From contig UQDF01000002.1 of assembly GCA_900539765.1 (NCBI GenBank), positions 18,900 through 82,899 on the forward strand: a stretch of 64,000 bases of DNA, written 5' to 3'. Shown one piece after another: positions 1 to 9,652 of this stretch (position 1 is the stretch's first letter; the number at the start of each line of letters is the position of its first letter). This stretch comes from an uncultured Porphyromonas sp. Its GTDB lineage: Bacteria; Bacteroidota; Bacteroidia; Bacteroidales; Porphyromonadaceae. A program made the translations under genes and the position numbers. The notes under the pieces are model-generated. The model did no database searches, had not been told where the DNA came from, and saw only the letters and a program-made list of their open reading frames with translations.

Positions 1-116
1 ACGGCACTGTATCGGTACGTAAGCAGGGCAAGGGTGATGCAGGTACAGAAAAAATTAGTACCTTTGCCGAGCGTATCCTTCGAGAGATAGAGAGTCAGAT
101 GAATGCCAGAGGGTAG
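1..116 (+). CDS. thrS: Threonyl-tRNA synthetase, C-terminal end (partial)
   Basis: Only the last 37 codons are inside the window, read in the frame beginning at base 3 and ending with TAG at 114-116. The peptide (GTVSVRKQGKGDAGTEKIS, then a short helix rich in Glu and Arg) matches the end of the anticodon-binding domain of class II threonyl-tRNA synthetase, where a VRxQGKGDxG segment is characteristic. ThrRS charges tRNA-Thr in the cytoplasm. Its position directly before infC-rpmI-rplT is the classic thrS-infC-rpmI-rplT order, which supports the call. The catalytic domain lies off the left edge, so nothing can be said about its integrity. Confidence 0.85.
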   Translation, partial: GTVSVRKQGKGDAGTEKISTFAERILREIESQMNARG

Positions 117-226
117 TCGTCCGCCTTTTATCTCAAGAGAAAGAAAAGTCGTATCAATCTAAGACTTGATCAATTAACCTAACCTAGCAAACTGCTAACG
201 AATCACTAACTGCTAATTGCAGACGA

Positions 227-856
227 ATGGCAAACAGTAGAAATTTCAGACGTCCACCCATCAAAGAGCAACCGAACCGGATCAACGAGCAGATACCTCA
301 TCGTGAGGTACGTCTCGTCGGTGACAATGTAGACCAAGGGGTCTACCCTATCCAGCAAGCTCGTCGTATAGCCGAGCTACAGGGACTAGACCTTGTGGAG
401 ATCTCTCCCAATGCGGAGCCTCCCGTATGCCGTGTGACTGACTACCAGAAGTTTCTCTATCAGCAGAAGAAGCGACAGAAGGAGCAGAAGGCTAAGCAGG
501 CTAAAGTGGTCGTCAAGGAGATCCGCTTCGGGCCTCAGACGGATGATCACGACTACAACTTCAAGCTTCGTCACGCTGAGGGCTTCCTCAAGGATGGCTT
601 TAAGGTGAAGGCATACGTCTTCTTCCGTGGGCGCAGTATCCTCTTTAAGGATCAGGGCGAGATACTTCTCCTGCGCTTTGCCAACGACCTAGAGGATCTG
701 GCTCGTGTCGAGAACATGCCAGTGCTGGAGGGCAAACGCATGACGATCATGCTAGCTCCTAAGCCAGCCTCTGCCAAGAGTAAGAAGAAAGAGCCGAAGC
801 AGACCTGCGAGCAGCAGACCGATCAAGAAGCATCTGAAAAGAACGATAACGAGTAG
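227..856 (+). CDS. infC: Translation initiation factor IF-3
   Basis: A 209-residue protein that binds the 30S subunit, blocks premature 50S joining and checks the start codon. The N-domain (about residues 15-85) holds the typical [17 protein letters not shown] segment. A charged Lys/Gln-rich linker helix follows (about 73-92, [11 protein letters not shown]), then the C-domain (about 95-180, [18 protein letters not shown]). The last 30 residues form a hydrophilic tail rich in Lys, Glu and Gln, longer than in E. coli IF-3. The start used is ATG, unlike the AUU of enteric infC, so AUU-based autoregulation is not apparent here. It is followed by rpmI after 157 bp and rplT after that, the usual operon. 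Confidence 0.96.
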   Translation: MANSRNFRRPPIKEQPNRINEQIPHREVRLVGDNVDQGVYPIQQARRIAELQGLDLVEISPNAEPPVCRVTDYQKFLYQQKKRQKEQKAKQAKVVVKEIRFGPQTDDHDYNFKLRHAEGFLKDGFKVKAYVFFRGRSILFKDQGEILLLRFANDLEDLARVENMPVLEGKRMTIMLAPKPASAKSKKKEPKQTCEQQTDQEASEKNDNE

Positions 857-1013
857 TCAAGCACAAGACACACGTAAGCAAGTAAATCAACCCTACTCTA
901 CCAGCTACGCTCTGTGCGTAGCAGACTATCCAAACAGGCATAGGCGTGCCTCTAGGTAGTTGGTCGGGAGGATCATCTAACAATAGTTTCACACAATTCA
1001 AAATCCAAACAAA

Positions 1014-1208
1014 ATGCCTAAACAGAAGACAGTATCAGGCGCTAAGAAGCGTTTTTTCCTGACAGGTAGCGGACGCGTCAAGCGTAAGCATGCGTACAAG
1101 AGTCACATCCTCACCAAAAAGAGCAAGAAGCGTAAGCGCAATCTTACCTACACAGCTCTCGTGCACCCGCACAATGAGAAAAGTGTCAAGGAGATGCTCA
1201 ACCTTTAA
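1014..1208 (+). CDS. rpmI: 50S ribosomal protein L35
   Basis: A 64-residue, highly basic protein of the large ribosomal subunit. The start ([25 protein letters not shown]) and the KSKKRKRNL segment in the middle are those of bacterial L35, and the length matches the family (about 64-66 residues). It sits between infC and rplT, as in most bacteria, and is probably co-transcribed with both. The 157-bp leader between infC and rpmI could hold an L20-responsive control structure, as known in other phyla, but I could not recognise one from the bases. The call is secure. Confidence 0.97.
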   Translation: MPKQKTVSGAKKRFFLTGSGRVKRKHAYKSHILTKKSKKRKRNLTYTALVHPHNEKSVKEMLNL

Positions 1209-1265
1209 TCGAGGACTCAACAGAGTTTAGTACGTATCTATTAAACACACTAATCGACACAAGAA

Positions 1266-1613
1266 ATGCCTAGATCAGTAAATCACGTCGCTTCACGAGC
1301 TAAGCGCAAGAGAATACTTAAGCAAACACGCGGATACATCGGTGCCCGCAAGAACGTATGGACCGTAGCCAAGAATGGCTGGGAGAAGGGTCTACAGTAT
1401 GCTTACCGTGATCGTAAGAACAAGAAGCGCTCTTTCCGCGCTCTATGGATACAGCGTATCAACGCTGCTGCACGCCTAGAGGGTATGACCTACTCGACAC
1501 TGATGGGTGGTCTACACAAGCAGGGAATTGAGATCAACCGTAAGGTCCTCGCTGACCTCGCTATGAACAATCCCGAAGCCTTTAAGTCTATCTGCGAAAA
1601 GGCTAGAGGCTAA
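1266..1613 (+). CDS. rplT: 50S ribosomal protein L20
   Basis: A 115-residue protein that binds 23S rRNA early in 50S assembly. The N-terminal arm is very basic ([20 protein letters not shown], then [16 protein letters not shown]). The globular part contains [21 protein letters not shown], the family signature, followed by [24 protein letters not shown]. The length is normal for the family (about 115-118). It closes the thrS-infC-rpmI-rplT cluster, 57 bp behind rpmI. A nested inverted repeat lies 30-90 bp after its stop codon. Confidence 0.97.
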   Translation: MPRSVNHVASRAKRKRILKQTRGYIGARKNVWTVAKNGWEKGLQYAYRDRKNKKRSFRALWIQRINAAARLEGMTYSTLMGGLHKQGIEINRKVLADLAMNNPEAFKSICEKARG

Positions 1614-1643
1614 AACGACGGGCTCTCTAATACAAAGCCTAGG

Positions 1644-1700
1644 CGCAAGACACAGGACGCACGATGTCGCCTTGACGACATCACGATCTTGAGTCTTGCG
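1644..1700. other. Nested inverted repeat downstream of rplT
   Basis: Outer arms CGCAAGAC (1644-1651) and GTCTTGCG (1693-1700) enclose an inner hairpin GATGTCG (1663-1669) / CGACATC (1676-1682). It could fold into a two-tier stem-loop in the rplT-purB interval. No uridine run follows on the plus strand, so it is not a standard terminator. It may be an attenuator or mRNA-end stabiliser. Confidence 0.5.
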
Positions 1701-1828
1701 TCTAGTCATTAATCTATCTTCTATCGAGTCGCTATGGCTATGGTCACCACACCGCATCAGCTGTAGCAGACTTAGTGTGGCGACACACTCCTTCTGTCAT
1801 CTTACAACACTCTTCAATCCATAATAGT

Positions 1829-3163
1829 ATGTCAGCTCTTCAAGCAATATCACCTCTAGATGGTCGCTATGCGAGCAAGACCGCTCCCCTAGCAGCTTAC
1901 AGCTCCGAGTCAGCGCTCATCCGCTATCGTGTACGTATCGAGGTGGAGTACCTCATAGCGCTAACCCAAACGATACCCGCACTGAGCCAATCCCTCACAG
2001 AGCCTAAGCAAGAGGCTCTAAGAGAGCTTTACAAGGAGTGGTCTACAGAGGCCGCACAAGAGGTAAAGGATATCGAAGCTACGACCAATCATGATGTCAA
2101 GGCTGTCGAGTACTACATCAAGCGTCATCTGCCACAGCTGGGACTAGAGGAGATTGAGGAGTTTGTCCACTTCGGACTAACATCGCAAGATGTCAACAAT
2201 ACCGCCTTCCCGCTGATGCTTCGTGAGGCGCTGCACGAGGTCTACCTCCCGACGCTCCAGAAGCTCATCGAGCAGCTACGTCAGCTCGCCAATGAGTGGC
2301 ACGATGTCGCTATGCTGGCTCGCACGCATGGTCAGCCCGCTAGCCCCACGCGTCTGGGCAAGGAGATTATGGTCTTCGTCTACCGCTTGGAGCAGCAGGC
2401 CAAAGCTCTGGAGCAGGTGCCTATCACGGGCAAGTTTGGCGGTGCTACGGGCAACTTTAATGCGCACCATGTCGCCTACCCTACCATTGACTGGGTCGCT
2501 TTTGGCAATAGCTTTCTCACATCACTAGGGCTAGAGCGTGAGCAGTACACAACGCAGATCTCCAATTACGACAACCTCGCTGCCCTTTTTGAGGCGATGG
2601 CTCGCATCAACACGATCCTCATCGACCTGGCTCGAGACTTCTGGAGCTACATCTCTATGGGTTACTTCGGGCAGAAGATCAAGGCGGGTGAGGTCGGCTC
2701 TAGTGCGATGCCTCACAAGGTTAATCCCATTGACTTTGAGAATGCTGAGGGCAACCTCGGACTAGCTAATGCGATGGCTCTGCATCTAGCCTCCAAGCTC
2801 CCCATATCTCGTCTGCAGCGCGACCTAACAGACTCGACGGTGATACGTAATCAGCTCGTCCCGATGGGCTACACGCTAATAGCTTTCAGTAGTCTCTCTA
2901 AGGGTCTTGGCAAGCTAGTCATCCACCCCGAGCGCATCGCTCATGATCTCGATTGCAACTGGGCCGTGGTCGCCGAGGCTATCCAGACGATCCTGCGCCG
3001 TGAGGGTTATCCACACCCTTATGAGACGCTCAAGGCACTGACCCGCACAGGAGAGGAGATAAGCCAAGAGACGATCGCCAACTTCATCGACACCTTGGAG
3101 GTTGCTGAGGAGATCAAAGAGGAGCTTCGTCAGATCACCCCGAACAACTACGTGGGGGTCTAG
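1829..3163 (+). CDS. purB: Adenylosuccinate lyase
   Basis: Lyase of purine synthesis that acts twice: on SAICAR to give AICAR plus fumarate, and on adenylosuccinate to give AMP plus fumarate. The start is set at 1829 (MSALQAISPLDGRYASK) because this is the conserved family N-terminus. The frame stays open to an ATG at 1775, but those 18 extra residues are unlike the family. Seen in the 444-residue product are LTSQDVNNTAFPL (about 110-122), ARTHGQPASPTRLGKE and the fumarase-superfamily signature GSSAMPHKVNPIDFENAEG with the catalytic serine near residue 290. The length and signature are those of the long, E. coli-type PurB. It is a homotetramer in known relatives. Confidence 0.95.
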   Translation: MSALQAISPLDGRYASKTAPLAAYSSESALIRYRVRIEVEYLIALTQTIPALSQSLTEPKQEALRELYKEWSTEAAQEVKDIEATTNHDVKAVEYYIKRHLPQLGLEEIEEFVHFGLTSQDVNNTAFPLMLREALHEVYLPTLQKLIEQLRQLANEWHDVAMLARTHGQPASPTRLGKEIMVFVYRLEQQAKALEQVPITGKFGGATGNFNAHHVAYPTIDWVAFGNSFLTSLGLEREQYTTQISNYDNLAALFEAMARINTILIDLARDFWSYISMGYFGQKIKAGEVGSSAMPHKVNPIDFENAEGNLGLANAMALHLASKLPISRLQRDLTDSTVIRNQLVPMGYTLIAFSSLSKGLGKLVIHPERIAHDLDCNWAVVAEAIQTILRREGYPHPYETLKALTRTGEEISQETIANFIDTLEVAEEIKEELRQITPNNYVGV

Positions 3164-3179
3164 TCTGCCAATAAATTAG

Positions 3180-3187
3180 TACCTTTG
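3180..3187 (+). promoter_or_regulatory. Bacteroidota-type -7 box upstream of the pseudouridine synthase
   Basis: TACCTTTG matches the TAnnTTTG -7 element of the Bacteroidota primary sigma factor. It lies 147 bp before the ATG at 3334 and just after the purB stop. No clear -33 TTTG was seen at the expected distance. Confidence 0.35.
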
Positions 3188-3333
3188 TCGTAGCTCGATC
3201 AACTAGTAATATCCACAGTTAGTAAGATCCGAAGGAAAGTCTGTTGACACTGATTTAGTAGCAACAGAGACCCCTTGATACAAATACTACCACACAACAC
3301 ACTAAGCTTGTTGTGTAGTCATCAAACAGCTTC

Positions 3334-4746
3334 ATGTCTATAGACAGCAATCCTACATCAGAGGCACAGCACAAGACAAGTTCCTCTGCTGATTCATCTG
3401 CCGAGGTGCCTGCGTCCGCATCTACTGGCAAGCGAAGACGTCAACGCATAGCACGACCCGCTAACAGCGAGTCCTTGATCCGTGTCAAGGTCAGTGGCGA
3501 GGAGAGCGCCACCGTGACGCATCGCAATATAGATGCCTCCGAGATGGTCAAGCCCCGAGACATCAGTGCAGAAAAAGCATTGGAGCGAAGACATAACTTC
3601 GACGAACCGCACACTGGAGAGCGGAGTTTTCACAAAGTGTCGACACCTGTGTCTGTAGTTAGCAATGGCGATCAAGATGACCCTGTCATATATCCGTACG
3701 CCAAGCAGAGAGGAAAGGCTGCCCGCCCTAAAGCACATAACGAAGAAGCTCGCACCTCATCACCACGACGCAAGAGAGGAGCCAATACAGCGAACCGTAA
3801 AGATAAGCGCTCCTCAGCTCCTCGCAAGAACGCTGGTCAGCGGCCTAACAAGCAGCGCAAGGGCGAAGCGAAGCCCCGCACACCTAAGGCGCCTGTCGAG
3901 CCAGTGCGCTACACCTCTCCCCTAGTTGAGGCTGGCGAACCAATACGACTCAATAAGTTCCTCTCCAACTCTGGACTATGCTCTCGTCGTACAGCAGACC
4001 AGTACATCGCTGCAGGACGTGTCAAGGTCAACGGTGTCGTTGTCTCCGAGCTTGGCTCGCAGGTGCTGCCGACTGACCAAGTGATGGTCGATGACAAGCC
4101 AGTCTCTCTAGAGGCTAAGGTCTACGTACTACTCAACAAGCCGAAGAACTGCGTCACCACACTCACCGATCCCGAGGGGCGACGCACGGTCATGGATCTC
4201 GTGCACAACGCTTGCACCGAGCGCATCTACCCCATCGGTCGTCTAGACCGCAACACGACTGGCATACTCCTTCTTACCAATGATGGCGACCTAGCGGTGC
4301 GCTTGATGCACCCCGCCTTTCGCAAGAAGAAGATTTACGAGGTAGCCCTCGACAAGGAGGTCACCGTAGAGCATATGCAGATGATCGCTCAGGGCTTCGA
4401 GCTAGAGGATGGCGAGATCCATGCCGATGCCATCAGCTATATCACTGGGCAGACCCACGACAAGGTAGGCATAGAGATCCACTCGGGTCGCAACCGCATC
4501 GTGCGTCGCATCTTCGAGCATCTAGGCTATCGCGTCGTGCACCTAGACCGTGTCTACTACGCAGGTCTCACCAAAAAAGATCTACCACGCGGTCGCTGGC
4601 GCTATCTAACGCCCGAGGAGGTACGCTACCTCCGCATGGGCATTAAGGAGCAAGAGGACAGTGGCGTAGCACCCACCACCAAAGTCTACCACAAGCACCA
4701 AGAGACACCAGAGCATCCCTTCTCATCCGAAGAGATAGAAGACTAA
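3334..4746 (+). CDS. rRNA pseudouridine synthase (RluB/RsuA family) with long basic N-terminal extension
   Basis: Converts a uridine of rRNA to pseudouridine; the exact target base cannot be told from the sequence. Residues about 1-200 are low-complexity and rich in Lys, Arg, Ser, Pro and Ala (for example PRRKRGANTANRKDKRSS), probably disordered and RNA-binding. An S4 domain follows (about 205-250, IRLNKFLSNSGLCSRRTADQ), then the synthase core (about 265-440). The catalytic Asp lies in YPIGRLDRNTTGILLLTNDG near residue 304. Family members such as E. coli RluB are about 240-290 residues, so nearly half of this 470-residue protein is the extra tail. It lies between purB and asnS, with asnS starting 28 bp downstream. 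Confidence 0.9.
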   Translation: MSIDSNPTSEAQHKTSSSADSSAEVPASASTGKRRRQRIARPANSESLIRVKVSGEESATVTHRNIDASEMVKPRDISAEKALERRHNFDEPHTGERSFHKVSTPVSVVSNGDQDDPVIYPYAKQRGKAARPKAHNEEARTSSPRRKRGANTANRKDKRSSAPRKNAGQRPNKQRKGEAKPRTPKAPVEPVRYTSPLVEAGEPIRLNKFLSNSGLCSRRTADQYIAAGRVKVNGVVVSELGSQVLPTDQVMVDDKPVSLEAKVYVLLNKPKNCVTTLTDPEGRRTVMDLVHNACTERIYPIGRLDRNTTGILLLTNDGDLAVRLMHPAFRKKKIYEVALDKEVTVEHMQMIAQGFELEDGEIHADAISYITGQTHDKVGIEIHSGRNRIVRRIFEHLGYRVVHLDRVYYAGLTKKDLPRGRWRYLTPEEVRYLRMGIKEQEDSGVAPTTKVYHKHQETPEHPFSSEEIED

Positions 4747-4774
4747 ATAGGTATAAACCATATCAGCAGATACT

Positions 4775-6190
4775 ATGAATAACTCACTACCACGCACTAC
4801 TATCAAGGAGCTTCCTCAGCTTGCACAGCGTCAGCTCCCCCAGCCCGTCTGTGTCAAGGGATGGGTACGCACCAAGCGAGGCAACAAGGCTGTCTGCTTC
4901 GTTGCGCTCAACGATGGCTCGACCATACACAGCATACAGATCGTCATTGACAAGGCTCAGACCGACCCTAAGCTTCTTGAGCAGATCACCACAGGCGCCG
5001 CTATCGGTGTCGTTGGCACACTCGTCGCTTCACAGGGTCAAGGGCAAGAGTACGAGATACAGGCTAACGAGATAACCATCTACGGCACCTCTGATCCCGT
5101 ACGCTATCCACTGCAAAAGAAGGGACACACGCTAGAGTTCCTTCGTGAGATCGCTCACCTGCGTCCACGTACCAACACCTTTGCAGCGGTCCTCCGCATC
5201 CGCCACCACATGGCTTATGCGATCCACACCTTCTTTCACGAGCGTGGCTACTACTACCTCCACACCCCAATCATCACCTCGAGCGATGCCGAGGGTGCTG
5301 GGCAAATGTTTACCGTCACCACGCTAGATATGAACAAGCTCCCCCTTGCTAAAGATGGGAGCGTGGACTACAGCAAAGACTTCTTTGGCAAGCACACCTC
5401 GCTGACCGTATCGGGACAGCTAGAGGGTGAGCTAGGCGCCCTAGCACTAGGCGGTATCTACACCTTTGGTCCTACCTTTAGAGCTGAAAACTCCAATACC
5501 CCACGCCACCTGGCTGAGTTCTGGATGGTCGAGCCTGAGGTCGCCTTTATGGACAATGAGGGCAACCAAGACCTCGCCGAGGCATTCACCAAGCACTGCC
5601 TCCAGTGGGCTCTAGATCACTGTATGGACGATCTCGAGTTCCTCGCCGAGCATTACGACAAGGAGCTCATCGAGCGCATCCGCTTCGTTGTGGAGCGCCC
5701 ATTCGTACGCATCACCTACACCGAGGGTGTCGCGATCCTCGAGGAGGCCGTCCGTGGCGGCAAGAAGTTCGAGTTCCCCGTCTACTGGGGCGCCGACCTC
5801 GCCAGCGAGCATGAGCGTTACCTCGTCGAGCAGCACTACAATGCGCCCGTCATCATGACCGACTACCCGAAGGAGATCAAGGCCTTCTATATGAAGCAAA
5901 ACGACGACGGCAAGACCGTACGCGGTATGGACGTCCTCTTCCCGCACATCGGCGAGATCATCGGAGGTAGCGAGCGTGAGACCGACATCGACAAGCTCAC
6001 GGCACGTGCCGAGGAGGTCGGCATCAAGGACAAGGATCTATGGTGGTACCTCGACACACGTCGCTATGGCTCAGCACCACATGCGGGCTTCGGACTGGGC
6101 TTCGAGAGACTCCTCCTCTTCGTCACCGGCATGACCAATATCCGTGACGTGATCCCCTTCCCCCGCACACCAAACAACGCCAACTTCTAG
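4775..6190 (+). CDS. asnS: Asparaginyl-tRNA synthetase
   Basis: Class IIb synthetase that charges tRNA-Asn with asparagine in the cytoplasm; 471 residues, normal for the family (about 465). An OB-fold anticodon-binding domain is at about 22-110 ([24 protein letters not shown]). The class II catalytic core follows, with motif 2 in [26 protein letters not shown] and motif 3 near the end ([27 protein letters not shown]). [16 protein letters not shown] distinguishes AsnRS from AspRS. It starts 28 bp after the pseudouridine synthase gene and is probably co-transcribed with it. A strong terminator follows 48 bp after the stop. Confidence 0.96.
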   Translation: MNNSLPRTTIKELPQLAQRQLPQPVCVKGWVRTKRGNKAVCFVALNDGSTIHSIQIVIDKAQTDPKLLEQITTGAAIGVVGTLVASQGQGQEYEIQANEITIYGTSDPVRYPLQKKGHTLEFLREIAHLRPRTNTFAAVLRIRHHMAYAIHTFFHERGYYYLHTPIITSSDAEGAGQMFTVTTLDMNKLPLAKDGSVDYSKDFFGKHTSLTVSGQLEGELGALALGGIYTFGPTFRAENSNTPRHLAEFWMVEPEVAFMDNEGNQDLAEAFTKHCLQWALDHCMDDLEFLAEHYDKELIERIRFVVERPFVRITYTEGVAILEEAVRGGKKFEFPVYWGADLASEHERYLVEQHYNAPVIMTDYPKEIKAFYMKQNDDGKTVRGMDVLFPHIGEIIGGSERETDIDKLTARAEEVGIKDKDLWWYLDTRRYGSAPHAGFGLGFERLLLFVTGMTNIRDVIPFPRTPNNANF

Positions 6191-6238
6191 TCCCTCCCCT
6201 ACTCGCTAGAGGACTAGCAATCATATCTTATCAGTCAA

Positions 6239-6275
6239 GGCTGTAGCACCTCCACGTATGGTGCTGCAGCCTTTT
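6239..6275 (+). terminator. Intrinsic terminator after asnS
   Basis: Perfect 12-bp stem GGCTGTAGCACC / GGTGCTGCAGCC (one G-U type position) with a 9-nt loop, followed by TTTTCTATTT. It is placed for asnS, between convergent asnS and truA. Confidence 0.85.
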
Positions 6276-6316
6276 CTATTTGTCGCACTACAAAAAGCCC
6301 CCCCTGGTTGTTGCTT

Positions 6317-7105
6317 TTACTCGGGATCTGTGCTGTAGATCGAGTCGGGATAGGTCGCCTCAACGAAAAAGAGTGCACGAGCTGGTGCTGCCGAGCCAGC
6401 TAGCGTGCGGTCTTCAGACTGGATTAACTCTGCGATAGAGTCTGGCGTGCGCTGTCCGTAGCCCACCTCGAGGAGCGTCCCGACCATCGTACGCACCATA
6501 CCGTGGAGAAAACGATTGGCACACACCTCGTAGCGCATCGCATCCCAGAGACCAGGCATCTCGACCTGCTCCCAATGCGCTGTGTAGACGGTACAGCGGT
6601 TGTGCTTCGTCTGCGTGTGTAGCTTGCTAAAGGAGGTAAAGTCGTGCTCCCCAATGAAGTGACGACAAGCTTCGTTCATCAGCTCCATATCAGGGAGCGT
6701 GCGTCGCTCCCAGCAGTAGTCGCCCCAAAAGGGGTTGCTACAAGCCGATATGTAGTAGTGATACCTTCGTGAGATAGCGTCAAAGCGAGCGTGAGCCGTC
6801 GGGATGACTGGCGTGACAGAGCGAACGGATATTCCTCCACGCAGTATGCCACACAAGCCTCTCTGTATCTGCGCTAGCGGAGGGTGCGGGATCGGCAAGT
6901 CGGCATGCGCCATCATACTATAAGCGTGTACCCCAGCGTCTGTACGCCCTGCGCCTGTGACCGAGATCGGCTGGCGAAAGAGTATGGAGAGGGCGCGCTC
7001 TAGCTCAGACTGCACCGAGACACCACGAGGCTGTACCTGCCAGCCACAATAGTTGGTGCCGTCGTAAGCGACCTCTAGAAATACACGCTGTACGGGAGCC
7101 TCCAT
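6317..7105 (-). CDS. truA: tRNA pseudouridine synthase A (positions 38-40)
   Basis: Makes pseudouridine at positions 38-40 of the tRNA anticodon arm. The 262-residue protein has the family architecture: LEVAYDGTNYCGWQVQPRGVSVQSELE at about 9-35, and the catalytic motif GAGRTDAGVHA with the nucleophilic Asp near residue 57. The C-terminal half holds FLHGMVRTMVGTLLEVGYGQ. The length agrees with E. coli TruA (270). It begins 21 bp after the topA stop on the same strand and is probably read through from topA. Confidence 0.95.
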   Translation of the reverse strand: MEAPVQRVFLEVAYDGTNYCGWQVQPRGVSVQSELERALSILFRQPISVTGAGRTDAGVHAYSMMAHADLPIPHPPLAQIQRGLCGILRGGISVRSVTPVIPTAHARFDAISRRYHYYISACSNPFWGDYCWERRTLPDMELMNEACRHFIGEHDFTSFSKLHTQTKHNRCTVYTAHWEQVEMPGLWDAMRYEVCANRFLHGMVRTMVGTLLEVGYGQRTPDSIAELIQSEDRTLAGSAAPARALFFVEATYPDSIYSTDPE

Positions 7106-7126
7106 GGCTTTAAGAGTAGTAGCCTA

Positions 7127-9601
7127 TCACGACTTAGAGGTCGCACTACGCTTAGGCGCAACCTTCTTAGCAGTGCTAGTCGTTTTCTTGGTCGTACTCT
7201 TCTTAGCCGTGCCAGCGGTCTTCTTCGCTGTTGTGCGTCCCTTTTTCGGGGTCTCTTTGTTTTGCTCAGCGATGATAGCAACGACCTCGTCGTATGTCAG
7301 CTTCGTGGGATCAGCTTTCTGCTCCTTGGTGAGCTTGTAATTCTTCTTGCCCGCCTTGATGTAAGCGCCCCAGCGTCCGTCACGGATCGCAATATCGGGG
7401 TCCTCGGGGAAGCTCTTGAGCAGACTGGCCGCCTCCTTGCGACGCTTCTCCTCGATAAGCTCGATCGCCTCCCGAAGGGTAATCTCCTCGGGTGTCAGAC
7501 CGCTGCTCTTGGAGATAGAGGTAAACTTACCTTTGTGTCGTAGGTAAGGCCCAAAGCGCCCCACAGCAGCAACCACTTCGCTCCCCTCAAATTCCCCGAC
7601 CATGCGAGGCAGGTCAAAAAGCTTGAGCGCCTCCTCTAGCGTGATGGTCTCTATGAGCAGATTGCTCGGGATACTGGCGAAGCGAGGCTTGAGGCGCTTC
7701 CGCTCCTCCTCAGGCAGAGAGCTATCGGGTGCCTCTCCGATCTGCACCATCGGGCCGTAGCGTCCGATGCGAGCGATGACTGGCTTACCACTTACAGGAT
7801 CGTTACCGAGGAGTCGCTCACCTGTATAGCGCTTGGCTCCAGACTGGCTCTGCTCCTCGATGATCGGGTGAAACTTATCGTAAAACGTGCCAATCAGATC
7901 TTGCCACTGAGCCTCACCCTCGGCAACTTTGTCAAAGTGCTCCTCCACGTCTGCCGTGAAGTTGTAGTCGACGACACGGGAGAAGTTTTCCATTAGGAAG
8001 TCAGTCACGACGATTCCCATATCGGTGGGGACGAGCCGTCCACGATCACTGCCGTAGCGCTCCTTCTGCTTGTGCGACTTGATAGTCGTATTTCCAGCAC
8101 TGTGCTGCCAGCTGAGGTATAGCACATTGCGACTCTCGCCTTGGCTCTCACCACGACGCACGTACTCTCTGTTTTGAATCGTCTGAATCGTAGGAGCATA
8201 AGTAGACGGACGACCGATGCCTAGCTCCTCCATCTTGCGAACCAATGAAGCCTCCGTATAGCGGGGCTTAGGCTTGGTAAAGGATTGCCGCCCCTCTATC
8301 TCTCTTAGCTGTAGCGCGTCGCCCTCCTTCAGCTTGGGAAGCTCATTGCCAGTGGTATCCTCCTCGTCATCACGGCTCTCTGTGTAAGCGCTGATGAAGC
8401 CGTCGAAGACAATCACCTCGCCACGAGCCTCTAGACGAATAGGATCAGCGCCCTGCGAAGCAATCTGCGCTATCGTCCGCTCGATGCGGGCGTCCGCCAT
8501 CTGACTAGCGAGGGTGCGCTTGCGTATGAGGTCGTAGAGAGCTTGCTCCTGCTTGGTGCCCTGTATCGTAGCGTTGCGCAGATAAGTCGGGCGAATCGCT
8601 TCGTGCGCCTCCTGCGCTCCTTTGCTCTTAGCGTGATAGCGTCGGCGCTGATAGTAGTCGGCGCCCCACTGCTCCAGGATCACCGTCTCCGCATCGTGGA
8701 GTGCGAGGCTGGAGAGATTGACCGAGTCGGTACGCATATAGGTGATGAGTCCTCGCTCATAGAGTGCCTGTGCCACACGCATCGTATTGGAGACGCTCAT
8801 GCCAAGCTTGCGAGAGGCCTCCTGCTGGAGCGTACTGGTGGTAAAAGGTGCCGACGGAGAGCGACGTCCAGGCTTCTGCTCCACCTGCTGTACGGCAAAG
8901 GCGGACTGACTATCGATAGCTCGCTGCATAAGCTGGCGAGCGGCCTCTTCGGAAGGGAGGTTGTCAGGAAGTGTCGCAGAGAAGGTGTCTCCCCCCTTGG
9001 TCTCTAGGCGTGTCGATATGGCAAAAGAAGTCTCTGGTTCGAAAGCTAGTATCTCGCGCTCCCGCTCTACAATGAGACGCACAGCTACGCTCTGCACACG
9101 TCCTGCTGAGAGCGAGGGACCGACACGTCGCCAGAGGACTGGCGAGAGCTCAAAGCCCACGATACGATCTAGGACACGACGCGCCTGCTGGGCATCTACG
9201 AGGTTTTCGTTGATCGAGCGTGGATTCTGAATAGCATGCTGTATGGCGCTCTTAGTGATCTCATGGAATGCGATACGATGTGTCTCCTTGTCCTTGAGGT
9301 CTAGCACCTGATAGAGGTGCCATGCGATCGCCTCTCCCTCACGGTCCTCATCGGATGCGAGCCATACGATGTCACTACCCTTCGCTGCTTTGCGTAGCTC
9401 TGAGACGACCCGCTGCTTGTCTGCGGGGATCTCATAGATGGGTGCGAAGTGTTGCTCCACATCTACACTGAAGCTACTCGGCTTAAGGTCACGTATGTGT
9501 CCATAGCTCGAGAGTACTTTGTAGTCTGCACCGAGAAATTTGCCAATGGTCTTTGCCTTTGCGGGGGACTCTACTATTACTAAGTTCTTCTGCTTTGCCA
9601 T
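7127..9601 (-). CDS. topA: DNA topoisomerase I (type IA) with lysine-rich tail
   Basis: Relaxes negative supercoils by single-strand passage. The N-terminal Toprim domain shows VIVESPAKAKTI and the acidic triad in LASDEDREGEAIAWHL (about 81-96). The active-site Tyr lies in GLITYMRTDSVN, at residue 288. Instead of E. coli-type zinc fingers, the C-terminal third carries several repeats of the GRYGPMVQIG / GRFGPYLRHKG / GRWGAYIKAG type (from about residue 600). A last 45-residue tail is Lys, Thr and Ala rich (TTAKKTAGTAKKSTTKK), like histone H1-type tails of some bacterial topoisomerases, and is probably for DNA binding. The length of 824 is ordinary for the phylum. Confidence 0.95.
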   Translation of the reverse strand: MAKQKNLVIVESPAKAKTIGKFLGADYKVLSSYGHIRDLKPSSFSVDVEQHFAPIYEIPADKQRVVSELRKAAKGSDIVWLASDEDREGEAIAWHLYQVLDLKDKETHRIAFHEITKSAIQHAIQNPRSINENLVDAQQARRVLDRIVGFELSPVLWRRVGPSLSAGRVQSVAVRLIVEREREILAFEPETSFAISTRLETKGGDTFSATLPDNLPSEEAARQLMQRAIDSQSAFAVQQVEQKPGRRSPSAPFTTSTLQQEASRKLGMSVSNTMRVAQALYERGLITYMRTDSVNLSSLALHDAETVILEQWGADYYQRRRYHAKSKGAQEAHEAIRPTYLRNATIQGTKQEQALYDLIRKRTLASQMADARIERTIAQIASQGADPIRLEARGEVIVFDGFISAYTESRDDEEDTTGNELPKLKEGDALQLREIEGRQSFTKPKPRYTEASLVRKMEELGIGRPSTYAPTIQTIQNREYVRRGESQGESRNVLYLSWQHSAGNTTIKSHKQKERYGSDRGRLVPTDMGIVVTDFLMENFSRVVDYNFTADVEEHFDKVAEGEAQWQDLIGTFYDKFHPIIEEQSQSGAKRYTGERLLGNDPVSGKPVIARIGRYGPMVQIGEAPDSSLPEEERKRLKPRFASIPSNLLIETITLEEALKLFDLPRMVGEFEGSEVVAAVGRFGPYLRHKGKFTSISKSSGLTPEEITLREAIELIEEKRRKEAASLLKSFPEDPDIAIRDGRWGAYIKAGKKNYKLTKEQKADPTKLTYDEVVAIIAEQNKETPKKGRTTAKKTAGTAKKSTTKKTTSTAKKVAPKRSATSKS

Positions 9602-9616
9602 AATCTCACGCTATCA

Positions 9617-9636
9617 GAGACTGTTGCCATAGTCTC
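9617..9636. repeat. Short variant of the dispersed GAGACTGTTG hairpin
   Basis: GAGACTGTTGCCATAGTCTC forms a 6-bp GAGACT/AGTCTC stem. It shares stem and loop start (GAGACTGTTG) with the longer copies at 34269, 51907 and 52939, and lies in the topA 5' region. Confidence 0.5.
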
Positions 9637-9644
9637 AATTGGTG

Positions 9645-9652
9645 CAAAGGTA
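9645..9652 (-). promoter_or_regulatory. Likely topA promoter -7 box
   Basis: On the minus strand this reads TACCTTTG, matching TAnnTTTG. It lies 44 bp before the topA ATG. A TTTG lies 16 nt upstream of it, somewhat closer than the usual -33 spacing. Confidence 0.5.

Noticed and set aside
1775..1828. Longer start for purB
   Set aside because: The 18 extra residues do not match the family, and the ATG at 1829 gives the conserved MSALQAISPLDGRY start.
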